Origin: Variovorax sp. 679
GTDB taxonomy: Bacteria > Pseudomonadota > Gammaproteobacteria > Burkholderiales > Burkholderiaceae_C
Reading direction: 5' to 3'
Assembly: GCF_003952185.1 (NCBI RefSeq)
Contig: NZ_RXFS01000004.1
Location: forward strand, 62,001-126,000
DNA length: 64,000 nucleotides
A model generated the notes under the pieces. The model was given only the letters and a program-made list of their open reading frames with translations. It was not told the origin of the DNA and ran no database searches. Positions 1 to 8,258 of the stretch are shown one piece after another; the stretch's first letter is position 1, and every line of letters starts with the position of its first letter. A program made the position numbers and the translations under genes.

Positions 1-12
1 GTGGAGGGCGAA

Positions 13-33
13 CCCCGGCCGAACCGGCCGGGG
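13..33. other. GC-rich perfect hairpin downstream of the sugar transferase gene
   Basis: A 9-base stem (CCCCGGCCG / CGGCCGGGG) with a 3-base loop lies about 25 bases beyond the stop codon of the minus-strand sugar transferase gene. No T-run follows on the minus strand, so it is not a canonical intrinsic terminator. It may protect the 3' end of the transcript or simply reflect high GC. Confidence 0.3.
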
Positions 34-57
34 CCGGTCATCCGTGGCCGGCGAGAT

Positions 58-837
58 TCAGCGCGACCCGTGACCGGCGGCAACCACCCAGATGGTCCTG
101 AAGAAGATGTCCACGTCCCTCGACACGGAGAGGGTTTCGACATACCTCACGTCGAGCGCGACACGCGCGTTGTAGGTCAGCTGATTGCGTCCGCTGACCT
201 GCCAGAGGCCGGTGATTCCGGGCCGGACGGCGCAGTAATGCGACCAGTCCTGGCCGTAGAGCTCCTTCTGTTCCAGCATGCAGGGGCGAGGGCCGATCAG
301 GCTCATGTCGCCCACCAGCACGTTCCAGAATTGCGGCAATTCGTCCAGGCTCGTCTTGCGGATGAATTTGCCGAAAGGAGTGATGCGCGGGTCGTCATCC
401 AGCTTCTGGTATTCGTCCCATTGCCGGCGCGCCTCGGGGTTGTTCTTCAGGTGCTCCTCGAGCACCTGGGCCGAATTGGCGATCATCGAGCGGAATTTGT
501 AGAACCTGAATACCCGCCCGTCTTTTCCGTAGCGCGGCTGGTAATAAAGGACCGGGGCGCCGGAGCTGATCATCACGAAGAGCCCGATCAGCACGAACAG
601 CCAGCCGAAGGCGGCGAAGAAGAACAATGCGGCTGCGATATCCACAGACCTTTTTCCGGCGCGCAGAATGGCCGGATGTCGGATTCCATTCCTCGAGCCG
701 CCGCGGGACATTCCTCCATTTGCATCCGGAATGTCCCAGCCTTGCGGCACCAGCGATTCTTCCGGACGGAGATTTCCCATGGGATTTCTCCATCCGGATT
801 TGAAGCGCGACAAGATTTCCCGTCGAAATACCTTCAT
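58..837 (-). CDS. Undecaprenyl-phosphate sugar phosphotransferase (exopolysaccharide priming glycosyltransferase)
   Basis: This is a bacterial sugar transferase of the WbaP/WcaJ C-terminal family. It moves a sugar-1-phosphate onto undecaprenyl phosphate at the inner membrane, the first step of repeat-unit assembly. Visible features are a hydrophobic segment just before the catalytic domain, the YKFRSM motif, KTSLDELPQFWNVL with the catalytic Asp-Glu, GDMSLIGPRP, and RPGITGLWQVSGRN near the C-terminus. The 259-residue start is chosen because AGGAAAGG lies about 10 bases upstream. An alternative ATG at 876 adds 13 residues but has a badly spaced ribosome site. It sits 266 bases downstream of wzc on the same strand, so it probably serves the same polysaccharide. 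The sugar donor cannot be read from sequence. Confidence 0.9.
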   Translation of the reverse strand: MKVFRREILSRFKSGWRNPMGNLRPEESLVPQGWDIPDANGGMSRGGSRNGIRHPAILRAGKRSVDIAAALFFFAAFGWLFVLIGLFVMISSGAPVLYYQPRYGKDGRVFRFYKFRSMIANSAQVLEEHLKNNPEARRQWDEYQKLDDDPRITPFGKFIRKTSLDELPQFWNVLVGDMSLIGPRPCMLEQKELYGQDWSHYCAVRPGITGLWQVSGRNQLTYNARVALDVRYVETLSVSRDVDIFFRTIWVVAAGHGSR

Positions 838-1103
838 TTTTGACGCACCTTTCCTCACGCGTGCAAATGCCCGCATGTCCTCTGGTTATGGCCTGGTTTT
901 TTTGGCCGACACTACCCGCACAAATGCCTCTTAGTGTCTGCAATGCAGAAACTATTGCGCGGCCAAATGACTCGATGAAGGCAATACCAATGAACTAATT
1001 GTCATTTGTAATGCCTTGTTATTCAGAATACTATTTAAGTATTTGATCGATGCACTGGAAAGCCCGAGTGCATGATTTTTAATTTAACTCCAATTCCGCT
1101 GGC

Positions 1104-3368
1104 TCAAGTGGAATCCCTGTTGGCATTGTATGTGTATTGCAACTGCTTGTAAGCGCCGTATTTGTAACCCCCGCTTCCAGCGTGCCGGCGGCTTAGATCT
1201 ATAGCATTCAGAATTACGCCATTTACCGATCTGCCCGCGTGCGCCAGCCTTCTGACGCTTTCGTTCAATTCGCCGAGCTGGGTTTTTTCGGCGCGTGCGA
1301 CGAGCAGCAGGGTGCTGGCAAGGGGCGCGACCGAGGCGGTGTCGGCGGCCACGAGAACCGGGGCCGTATCGATGATCACGAGGTCGTATTGCGGCGACAG
1401 CTTTTCCAGCACCTGGACGAACGACTCGCTGGTGAGCAGCTCCGCCGGATTCGGCGGAAGCACGCCCGTGGTGATGACGTCCAGGTTGGGCAGCACCGCC
1501 GGGCGGATGGCCCGGCTGAAATCGAGCGTGCCGGCGATCAGCTCGGACAGCCCCGAAGACCGCTGGATCGACAGGAACTGGTTGACCCGGCCCTTGCGCA
1601 GGTCCGCGTCGATCAGGAGCACGCGCTTTCCGGTGGCGGCGCTGATCGCCGCGAAGTTGACCGAGATGAAGGTCTTGCCGACGCCGGGCGTCGCGCCCGA
1701 GATGAGCAGCCGGTTGTTGGTCGCCTCCAGCATCGCGAACTGCAGCGCGGTGCGCAGGCTGCGAAGGCTTTCCACCGCCGGGTCTTCGGGGTGGAGGTGC
1801 GCCAGCACGTGCTTGCCGCTGGCCTTGTTCTCGATGTTCCTGTCGATGGTGCGCTGGGCGGGGCTCAGCGGAATGCTGCTGTAGACGTTGAGCCCGGTGT
1901 GGCTCTCGATCTCGCCCGGGTTGCGGATGCCGCCGAAGAAGGAACTGCGGGCGATCGCGGCGCCGATGCCGGCGGCCAGCCCGAGGATCGCCGCCAGCGC
2001 GATGACCAGCGGCCGCTTGGGCCACACCGGTTCTTCCGGAACGATGGCCTCGTCAAGCAGGCGCACGTTGCCCACCTTGCCTTCCTTGGCCAGCCGCATC
2101 TGCAGCGAGCTGTTGAGCAGCGACACGTACAGGTCGGTATTCACCTTGATGTCGCGCTGCATGCGCACGGTGTTCTGCTGCAGCTCGGGCATCTTGCGGA
2201 TGCGCGCGTCGATGGTGGCGATCGCGCTCTTCCAAGCGGCGACCTGGGTGTCGAGCGTCTGCACGGCGGGGTGCTCGTTCGTGAAGCGCGCGGTGAGCTC
2301 GCGCCGCTTCTGCTCCGCCTCAAGCAGCCTGGACTGCAGGTCGACCGTCTGCGTCAGCGCGTTCTTCGCCTCGTCGTCGAGGCTGACCGTGCCGTTCTGG
2401 TTGCGGTAGCGGTTGTAGACGTCCTCGGACTGCTCCAGCTGCTTCTTGAACTGCGGCAGCGCGCCGTCGAGGAAGCCCAGCGTCTTCTCGGCCTCGGCCG
2501 CCTTGCGCTCCATGTTCTGGCGCACGTAGAGGCGCCCGATCTCGTTGAGCAGCTGCGTGAGCTTGTCGGCATCGGGGCCCTTCCAGCTCACGTCGAGCAC
2601 GCCCGACTGCTTGCCCTTTTCCACCACCTTCAGGCTGTCCTGCAGCGCGAGGAGCGTGAGCTGGGTGGAAGACCGCACGAGCACGAACTGCGCGCCCGGC
2701 CTGGCGCTGATGCTGCTGACCATCAGGCTCAGCTTGCCGTTGGGCACGCCCGGAACATTCGCCTCCAGCAAGGTGCCGATGGTGCCTTTCATCGGCGTGT
2801 CGATGTCGGGGTTGCCCAGCTCGTACTGGCCGTCGTTGCCGACCGTCAGCGTGAACTGCTTGTCCTCGAAGTCGGCGGGCACGTCGAACTTCGCAACCAG
2901 GATCTTCTCGGTGCCCGTCACGTAGCCTGAGAGGCCCATGAAGCCCGGCTCCGACAGCTCGGTGGCGCGGCGCGAGAGCCAGCTGCCCACGATGGGCGCG
3001 TAGCGCGGCCGCGCGCTGATGTAGAGCTTGGTGTTCTCCACCGCCTTGCCGAGGATGGCGCGCGAGCGAAGGATCTCGATCTCGCCCGCGGCCGGCGTCT
3101 TCACGCTCAGCAGCGAGGAGGCGGCATCGCCCAGGAAGCTCCCTGCGGAGTTGCCGGAGTCTTCCACCTGTACAGCGAGGTTGGCCTCGTAGACGGGCTT
3201 GCCGAGGAGGGCATAGGCCGTGCCCAGGAGCACGGCCGCCGCGGCGATGGCCGAAACGAGCCAGCGGTTGTCGATGAGGATGTCCAGGTACTCGGCCAGG
3301 TTGATGCCGCTCTCGTCCTCTTCCAGTACCTGCATCGGCGGCAGCGCGGCTTGCTGGGGTGCGTTCAT
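1104..3368 (-). CDS. wzc: Polysaccharide co-polymerase and tyrosine autokinase (Wzc/EpsB family)
   Basis: This 754-residue inner-membrane protein controls chain length and export of a Wzy-type polysaccharide through cycles of tyrosine autophosphorylation. An N-terminal Wzz domain follows a first membrane segment near residues 30-55. A periplasmic coiled-coil region follows, then a second membrane segment just after a Pro-rich WPKRP motif. The cytoplasmic BY-kinase domain has Walker A GATPGVGKT at 558-566, Walker A' VLLIDAD and Walker B VIIDTAP. The last 20 residues hold a tyrosine cluster (Tyr 735, 737, 740, 745, 747) typical of the autophosphorylated tail. The start codon overlaps the wzb stop as ATGA, so the two are probably translationally coupled. 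An 82-residue upstream extension in frame is shadow of wzb. Confidence 0.95.
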   Translation of the reverse strand: MNAPQQAALPPMQVLEEDESGINLAEYLDILIDNRWLVSAIAAAAVLLGTAYALLGKPVYEANLAVQVEDSGNSAGSFLGDAASSLLSVKTPAAGEIEILRSRAILGKAVENTKLYISARPRYAPIVGSWLSRRATELSEPGFMGLSGYVTGTEKILVAKFDVPADFEDKQFTLTVGNDGQYELGNPDIDTPMKGTIGTLLEANVPGVPNGKLSLMVSSISARPGAQFVLVRSSTQLTLLALQDSLKVVEKGKQSGVLDVSWKGPDADKLTQLLNEIGRLYVRQNMERKAAEAEKTLGFLDGALPQFKKQLEQSEDVYNRYRNQNGTVSLDDEAKNALTQTVDLQSRLLEAEQKRRELTARFTNEHPAVQTLDTQVAAWKSAIATIDARIRKMPELQQNTVRMQRDIKVNTDLYVSLLNSSLQMRLAKEGKVGNVRLLDEAIVPEEPVWPKRPLVIALAAILGLAAGIGAAIARSSFFGGIRNPGEIESHTGLNVYSSIPLSPAQRTIDRNIENKASGKHVLAHLHPEDPAVESLRSLRTALQFAMLEATNNRLLISGATPGVGKTFISVNFAAISAATGKRVLLIDADLRKGRVNQFLSIQRSSGLSELIAGTLDFSRAIRPAVLPNLDVITTGVLPPNPAELLTSESFVQVLEKLSPQYDLVIIDTAPVLVAADTASVAPLASTLLLVARAEKTQLGELNESVRRLAHAGRSVNGVILNAIDLSRRHAGSGGYKYGAYKQLQYTYNANRDST

Positions 3369-3826
3369 GTCGATTGCTGCTCGGGGTTCGTGATTTTCAG
3401 AATGCGCTCGATCCATGCGCGCGTGCCGGTGTCGATGAGGGCCAGGGCGTGTTCGAACGCGGCCTCGCCCTGACGGTAGGGGTCGGGCACGTCCTGCCCC
3501 TGCCCCGCGAACTCGGCGATGCGGAAGACCTTGCCGCGCACGAAGGGATAGGTGGACTCGAGGTGGCGGCGCTGCTCGCGGTCCATCACCAGGATCAGGT
3601 CGGCCTGCCGGCACAGCAGCTGGCTCACCTGCTGCGCGACGTGGCCCGAGATGTCGAGGCCGCGCCGTCGCATGAGCGCCTGTGCCGTCTCGTCGGCCGG
3701 CTGGCCGACGAGCGCGCCGGTACCGGCCGAGAACACGCGCAGGTGCGGCAGGCCCGCGGCAAGCAGGCCTTCCGCCATCGGGCTTCGGCAGATGTTGCCG
3801 ATGCAGACTGTCAGCACGGATCTCAT
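3365..3826 (-). CDS. wzb: Low-molecular-weight protein-tyrosine phosphatase (Wzb family)
   Basis: This 153-residue cytoplasmic phosphatase would remove phosphate from the tyrosine tail of Wzc and reset the export machine. The P-loop CIGNICRS has the nucleophilic Cys8 and Arg14, and the general-acid Asp115 lies in the VPDPY motif, both in their family positions. Length is normal for the family. It overlaps wza upstream (ATGA at 3823-3826) and wzc downstream (ATGA at 3365-3368), giving the classic wza-wzb-wzc order and tight stoichiometric coupling. Confidence 0.95.
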   Translation of the reverse strand: MRSVLTVCIGNICRSPMAEGLLAAGLPHLRVFSAGTGALVGQPADETAQALMRRRGLDISGHVAQQVSQLLCRQADLILVMDREQRRHLESTYPFVRGKVFRIAEFAGQGQDVPDPYRQGEAAFEHALALIDTGTRAWIERILKITNPEQQST

Positions 3827-4989
3827 CGGTGGTTCATGTAGACGCGGTCGCCGATGTCGAGCACCTGGGCCGCGGGGAGGATCAGGCTGGCCACGCGGTT
3901 CCAGCTGACCAGCGGCACGGAGTCGATGTAGACGACGTCGCGCGGCTGCAGCGGAAAGCGGTCGGCCAGTGCCAGCGCGGCGGGGTTCTTCGCGTTCAGG
4001 TGGAAGACCGAGGGCGAGCCCTTCGCGTTGCCGCTGTTGTTGCGCACGACGTAGATCTGCCCCGGGTTCGCCGTGCCCAGGCTCGCGCTGCCGGCCTCGC
4101 CCAGCGCCTCGTTGAGGCTGAGCCTGCCGTTGTGCATGGTCAGCGCCGAGGGCTTGAGCACTTCGCCCATCACGAACACCTTGCTCTCGTCGCGGTTGCG
4201 CACCTGCACCACGTCGCCGTTGCGCAGCGGGATGTCGCTTGCGCTGCTGCCCAGGTCCTGCAGCTTCGGCAGGTCGATGAGCGTGGTCCTGTCGCCGCGC
4301 GTCAGCGTGATGAACGAGCGGTCGCCGCTCGCGGTGATGCCGCCGGCGCGGTTGAGCGCCTCGGCCAGCGTCATCGGGACGTCGGTGAAGATCTGCAGCC
4401 CCGGCGTGCGCACCTCGCCTTCGACAAAAGCGCGGCGGCTGCGGAAGGACTGGATGCGCACCGTCACCTGCGGATCCTTGATGTAGCGCGCGATGCGCCT
4501 GGCGATCAGGTCGGACGCCTCGATCTCGGTCAGGCCCTGCATCTGGACGCGGCCGATGTACGGAAAGCTGATCTGCCCGTTGGCGCCGACGATGAAGCCC
4601 GGCGCCACGCTGATGCCCGTGGGGTCCACCTGCTGGGAGATCACCGCGCCGGCGTTGGGCAGCAGTTCGGGATGGTCGTAGACGATCACGCCCACCACGT
4701 CGCCGGGCCCGATGGTGTAGGCCGGGGCTTCGCCGAACAGGGCCTTCACCTCGGAGGGGATCGACGCCGGTTGCGCCTCGGCCATCGCGCGGATGAGGCT
4801 CGGCGAGATCGGGACCAGCGCTTCCTCCGGCGTGCCGTCGGCCGAAAGACGCGGCGCCGGCCCTTGGTCGGGCTCGTAGGCCGCCAGCGAACCGAAGCCC
4901 GGCGCGCATCCCTGAAGCAGCAGCAATGCGCCGGCCAGGGCGGTGCTCCACCCCGTCAGGTACAGGTAGCGAGTCAAATGGAACTCCAT
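3823..4989 (-). CDS. wza: Outer-membrane polysaccharide export lipoprotein (Wza family)
   Basis: This 388-residue protein forms the outer-membrane channel for the polysaccharide. The chosen start gives a signal peptide ending in a lipobox, LLLQGC, so Cys is the lipidated residue; an upstream ATG at 5100 would bury this signal and was rejected. A polysaccharide export (Poly_export) domain begins near YTIGPGDVVGVIVYDHPEL, followed by SLBB-type repeats around FSRSRRAFVEGEVRTPG and KVFVMGEVLKP. The C-terminus holds the conserved PRDVVYID-like motif and a helix. It is the first gene of the unit; a sigma-54-like promoter lies 37-52 bases upstream. The ribosome site is weak. Confidence 0.92.
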   Translation of the reverse strand: MEFHLTRYLYLTGWSTALAGALLLLQGCAPGFGSLAAYEPDQGPAPRLSADGTPEEALVPISPSLIRAMAEAQPASIPSEVKALFGEAPAYTIGPGDVVGVIVYDHPELLPNAGAVISQQVDPTGISVAPGFIVGANGQISFPYIGRVQMQGLTEIEASDLIARRIARYIKDPQVTVRIQSFRSRRAFVEGEVRTPGLQIFTDVPMTLAEALNRAGGITASGDRSFITLTRGDRTTLIDLPKLQDLGSSASDIPLRNGDVVQVRNRDESKVFVMGEVLKPSALTMHNGRLSLNEALGEAGSASLGTANPGQIYVVRNNSGNAKGSPSVFHLNAKNPAALALADRFPLQPRDVVYIDSVPLVSWNRVASLILPAAQVLDIGDRVYMNHR

Positions 4990-5025
4990 TGCGAACTTGG
5001 TAATTTCAAAAACTGCGATTCCATA

Positions 5026-5041
5026 TGCAAAGCCCGAGCCT
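5026..5041 (-). promoter_or_regulatory. Candidate sigma-54 (RpoN) promoter for wza
   Basis: On the minus strand the sequence AGGCTCG-N4-TTGCA matches the -24/-12 consensus TGGCACG-N4-TTGCW at 5 of 7 and 5 of 5 positions and keeps the invariant GG-N10-GC spacing. It predicts a transcript start near 5016, about 27 bases before the wza ATG. Inverted repeats 110-180 bases further upstream would be in the usual place for an enhancer-binding activator. This is motif recognition only. Confidence 0.5.
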
Positions 5042-5152
5042 GATTTAAGGCTGACTGGCCGGTTAAATCTTTTTATTGACGAAAGACTTATTCCGGGCAA
5101 TCGGCGCTTTATCGGCAGGCCGGCGGAAAGGAAATTGTCGCTGCCTTCGCGG

Positions 5153-5208
5153 CACCACTTTTTGGTGGAGTAGACGCAAGAGACGTGTCTATTCGTGGTG
5201 CGACCACG
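5153..5208. promoter_or_regulatory. Pair of inverted repeats, candidate activator sites upstream of wza
   Basis: Two inverted repeats lie close together: CACCA-N5-TGGTG at 5153-5167 and CGTGGT-N3-ACCACG at 5194-5208. They share the half-site element GTGGT/ACCA(C) and are 112-182 bases upstream of the sigma-54-like promoter. That spacing fits enhancer sites for an NtrC-type activator. No such activator gene is in the window. Confidence 0.35.
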
Positions 5209-5373
5209 CCTTGCTCGTGGTTATCTTCCTGCCTGCTGCCGGAGGCTCTCTTTCCATTGGGGAAAGGGGCTCGGAATGCCTGTTTGTCGAGCACTCCGGA
5301 GAATCGAAAAATGCGACTTATTAATTACCCCGCGCAGGTGGGAGATTGTGGTTTCAGGTCCACAAAGTCAGGC

Positions 5374-5401
5374 TGTATAGGGTTTTTGATATTGCGTTCA
5401 A
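5374..5401 (-). promoter_or_regulatory. Candidate sigma-70 promoter on the minus strand, upstream of wza
   Basis: Minus-strand TTGAAC (-35) and TATACA (-10) are separated by 16 bases, a good match to a housekeeping promoter. If used, it would give an unusually long leader of about 380 bases before wza that spans the sigma-54-like promoter and the inverted repeats. Confidence 0.35.
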
Positions 5402-5783
5402 ATTTGTTAAAAAGTGTGTCTTGGTAGGAGATGGCTGACAAGCCGTGGGCCAGGAGCATCAATGTGCCTGCTACGGGCGACAGATGGCCTCCGGCAAGGC
5501 GCGACCGCCGGGAGTGCCATGCAGGTAGGTTCTTCTGATTAATCGCGAAATTTCCCGCCCCTTGTCGGAGCCGAAAGCACCAAGTGCGTGCAATGGTGTT
5601 CCAGAAAATCAATGAATGATTTCAGGCTAATTCGGTGGGTATTCGGGGGCGGTGGCGATTTGCACCATCCCGATGGACACTTTTGTAGTGTTCTTCTATT
5701 TGCATCACTCCAGGAGCTGGAAGATGTTTCGGATTTAAATCATTGAAACCTGCTCCGATCCGGCGAAAGCCGGGGCGAATCAG

Positions 5784-5815
5784 AAAAAAGATTTCAATAA
5801 CGCCCGGGTCGGGCG
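5784..5815 (-). terminator. Possible terminator after the small membrane protein gene
   Basis: A 6-base GC stem (CGCCCG-N3-CGGGCG, 5801-5815) is followed on the minus strand by a T-rich stretch that includes a run of six T about 12 bases on. The T-run is not immediately next to the stem, so the call is weak. It lies about 100 bases beyond the stop codon of the 5913-6116 gene. Confidence 0.3.
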
Positions 5816-5912
5816 CTGAACATGCAAATCCGGGGAAAAAGATTGCGCCGGAATCCGGGCAAATTGAATGCGAATGTTTCTGCGCGGCAGGTCCGCGGCC
5901 GGGGGCTGCGGC

Positions 5913-6116
5913 TTATTGCTCGCGGTCGTCGCCGGGCTGGCCGAGCTGCTTCTTGGCGGAGCGCACACCGCGCAGGACAAGGTACAGCGCGCCGCCCGCG
6001 ACCAGCACGAAGCCGGCCACCGCGAGGCCGCCCATGCCGAAGGCCCACCACCAGAACAGGCCGCTGATCGGCAGCAGCACCAGTGCCACGAGCAGTTCGA
6101 TGAAGATCAAGCGCAT
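5913..6116 (-). CDS. Small membrane protein of unknown function
   Basis: A 67-residue protein with two hydrophobic segments (about residues 3-22 and 26-47) and a short charged C-terminal tail. The ATG at 6116 is chosen because GGGAGAG lies just upstream; an ATG at 6143 would put charged residues in front of the first helix. It is monocistronic, between the ketopantoate-reductase-like gene and the AT-rich region upstream of wza. I do not recognise a family and assign no function. It may be unrelated to polysaccharide export. Confidence 0.55.
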   Translation of the reverse strand: MRLIFIELLVALVLLPISGLFWWWAFGMGGLAVAGFVLVAGGALYLVLRGVRSAKKQLGQPGDDREQ

Positions 6117-6307
6117 CCGTCTCTCCCGTTCTTCTCTCATCACGCATGCAGCCTTGTGGGTGTGTAAGAAATCGCTACGTGCATTTTTGAGTGGCGAGAG
6201 GATAGCCCAAGAAGAAAAGCGGGGGTTACAGGGTTTGGGCCCCGTAGCTCCACCCGCTTCTTCAGTCTGCGGACCGAACCTGTGTGCCGCCTGACTGGCG
6301 GCGGCGC

Positions 6308-7297
6308 TCAGTACAGCCCGAGCTGCCGCGTCCTCAGCCGCGCCAGCCCGAGCAGCGCGTCGGTGAACGGCGTGGCCACGGCCGTCAGTTCACCGAGTTC
6401 GCGCACCACCGTCACCAGCGCGTCGAGTTCGACCGAGCGCCCGGCCTCCACGTCCTGCAGCATGGAAGTCTTGAAGGCGCCGAGCTTCTTCGTGATCTCG
6501 TGCCGGTCTTCCGGGCTCTGCGTGATCTCGATGCCGATGCGCCGCCCGATCTCTTTTGCCTCCAGCATCACCGCCGAGATGAAGCCGCGCACGTAGTCGT
6601 CGCCCATGATCAGGTCGGTGGTGCAGCCCGTGAGCGCGCTGATCGGGTTCACCGTCATGTTGCCCCACAGCTTGAACCACACGTCCTTCTGGATCTGCGG
6701 CGACAGCGTGGTGTCGATGCCGGTGCTCTTCAGCAGCGCCAGCAGCTTCTGCACGCGCGGCGTGGCCTCGCCGGAGGGCTCGCCGATGATCAACCCGTTG
6801 CCGAAGTGGTGCCGCACCACGCCCGGGCCGTCGAGCGAGCAGCTTGCGTGCACCACGCAGCCGATCACGTTGCGCGATGGAATGGCCTTGGCAATGGCAC
6901 CGTCAGGGTCCACGGCCGCGAGCCGGTGGCCGGTGATCTCGCCGCCGAAGCCGCCTTCGAGGAACCACCACGGCACGCCGTTCATCGCCACCAGCACGAT
7001 GGTGTCGGCACCGATCAGCGGCCCGATGCGCTCGGCCACGCCGGCCAGTGCGGGCGCCTTCACGGCGATGACCACCAGGTCCTGCACGCCGAGGGCTTCC
7101 GGGTCGGCCACCGCGTTGACCGGCACGCGCGTGCGCACCTCTCCACCTGTGCTGCCGCGCATCAATGACAGGCCGTCGCGCTGCAGCGCCTCGAGCGTGG
7201 CGCCGCGCGCCACCACGTTCAGCCGCTCGCCGGCCTGGGCGAGGCCGACGCCGATCCATCCGCCGATCGCGCCGGCGCCGTAAATGCAAATCTTCAT
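6308..7297 (-). CDS. 2-dehydropantoate 2-reductase family protein (ApbA/PanE-like)
   Basis: A 329-residue NADP-dependent ketoacid reductase. The N-terminal Rossmann motif GAGAIGG (residues 7-13) and the C-terminal KLWGNMTVNPISALT segment, with the Lys and Asn that bind the keto acid, are both present. It is the last gene of the long minus-strand operon headed by hpaR, 18 bases after a class II aldolase gene. That setting suggests reduction of a 2-keto acid made during catabolism rather than pantothenate synthesis, though PanE activity cannot be excluded. Confidence 0.85.
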   Translation of the reverse strand: MKICIYGAGAIGGWIGVGLAQAGERLNVVARGATLEALQRDGLSLMRGSTGGEVRTRVPVNAVADPEALGVQDLVVIAVKAPALAGVAERIGPLIGADTIVLVAMNGVPWWFLEGGFGGEITGHRLAAVDPDGAIAKAIPSRNVIGCVVHASCSLDGPGVVRHHFGNGLIIGEPSGEATPRVQKLLALLKSTGIDTTLSPQIQKDVWFKLWGNMTVNPISALTGCTTDLIMGDDYVRGFISAVMLEAKEIGRRIGIEITQSPEDRHEITKKLGAFKTSMLQDVEAGRSVELDALVTVVRELGELTAVATPFTDALLGLARLRTRQLGLY

Positions 7298-7315
7298 GAG
7301 CTCGGTCGCTTCGGT

Positions 7316-8116
7316 TCAGTTGCGGTAGGAAGGGTCGATGCGGTCCACCTGCCGCACCAGCGCATCGAATACGTCCTGCCCCGCGCCATGCTCGGGGCTG
7401 AACTGCAGCGCGTCGCGCGTGCAGCGCTGCGCGATCTCCTCGCTCACCGGAATGGCCTGGCCCATCGAGAAGGTCGCCATCTGGATCTCGCAGGCGCGCT
7501 GCAGCGTCCACAGGATCGCGAAGGTCTGCGGCAGCGTCTGTCCCCAGGCCAGCAGGCCGTGGTTGCGCAGGATCACCGCGTTGCGGTCGCCGATGCTCTT
7601 CAGCAGGCGCGGGCCTTCGTCGGCATGGATCGTGATGCCCTCGAAGTCGTGGTACGCCACCATGCCGTGCAGCTGCGCGGTATAGAAATTGGTCTGCTGC
7701 AGGCCGCCCTGCAGGCAGGCCACCGCCACGCCGGCGGTCGTGTGCGTGTGCATCACGCAGTGCGCGCCGGGCAGGCCGTCATGGATGGCGGCGTGCACCA
7801 CGAAGCCCGCCGGGTTCACCGGGTACGACGAACCGTCGAGCACCTTGCCCTGCAGGTCGATCTTCACCAGGTTGCTGGCCGTGACCTCGCTGTAGTGCAG
7901 GCCGAAGGGATTGATGAGGAACTGCTTCTCGCCACCCGTCACGCTGTCGGGCAGGCGCACGGTGATGTGGTTGTAGATCATCTCCGTCCAGCCCAGCATC
8001 GCGAACACGCGATAGCAGGCCGCGAGCTGTTCGCGCGCGGCGCGCTCGTCCGGGTGGATCGAGGGATGGACCAGCGCCGACGTGGAAGACGGCGCACTGG
8101 TGGCGAGTGTGTTCAT
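7316..8116 (-). CDS. Class II aldolase/adducin family protein
   Basis: A 266-residue metal-dependent aldolase-fold protein. The zinc-binding motif HTHTTAG and the later NHGLLAWG histidine are visible, as in fuculose-phosphate aldolase and related decarboxylases. The N-terminal phrase on reaching a hydratable substrate (WTEMIYNHITVRLP) is typical of the family. It lies between a Bug receptor gene and the ApbA/PanE-like gene in the hpa operon, separated from the former by an intergenic repeat. The substrate is unknown; a small hydroxy-keto acid is likely from context. Confidence 0.85.
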   Translation of the reverse strand: MNTLATSAPSSTSALVHPSIHPDERAAREQLAACYRVFAMLGWTEMIYNHITVRLPDSVTGGEKQFLINPFGLHYSEVTASNLVKIDLQGKVLDGSSYPVNPAGFVVHAAIHDGLPGAHCVMHTHTTAGVAVACLQGGLQQTNFYTAQLHGMVAYHDFEGITIHADEGPRLLKSIGDRNAVILRNHGLLAWGQTLPQTFAILWTLQRACEIQMATFSMGQAIPVSEEIAQRCTRDALQFSPEHGAGQDVFDALVRQVDRIDPSYRN

Positions 8117-8165
8117 GGCAGTTCCTTCTAAATGGCTTGCTCATTGCGCCAGCCGGTGGTCCTTC

Positions 8166-8255
8166 GCGGGGAACACCGCGGAACCGGCTTTGCCGGGCCG
8201 CCGGTGTTGCCCCTTGAGGGGGATTCGGCTACACGAAGTGAGCAAGAAACGGGGT
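8166..8255 (-). repeat. Intergenic GC-rich repeat, copy A
   Basis: Reading the minus strand, this matches the repeat seen at 40659, 45286 and 63088. It has a CACTTCGTGT box, a C-run/G-run hairpin, then GGCCCGGCAAAGCCGGTTCC and CGCGGTGTT. It starts about 4 bases after the stop codon of the Bug receptor gene and points along the transcript. It is the most diverged of the five clear copies at its 5' end. Confidence 0.8.
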
Positions 8256-8258
8256 GGT

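Larger units (their letters stand above)
4990..5912. other. AT-rich 0.9-kb intergenic region upstream of the exopolysaccharide operon
   Basis: No convincing gene is present in these 923 bases, which are visibly richer in A and T than the rest of the window. Several short inverted repeats occur (5153-5167, 5194-5208, 5678-5692) together with two promoter candidates described separately. Open frames of up to 95 codons exist but lack a recognisable product, ribosome site or codon bias. The region most likely holds the control elements for the wza operon on the minus strand. Confidence 0.6.

Noticed and set aside
1050..1073. Inverted repeat ATGCACT/AGTGCAT followed by TTTTT on the plus strand
   Set aside because: The T-run is on the strand opposite to wzc transcription and no plus-strand gene ends there.
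1239..2930. A 563-codon plus-strand frame opposite wzc
   Set aside because: Same antisense composition effect; wzc on the other strand has complete domain motifs.
5325..5612. A 95-codon minus-strand frame in the AT-rich region
   Set aside because: No good ribosome site, no recognisable domain, and it overlaps the candidate sigma-70 promoter. A real small protein cannot be excluded.
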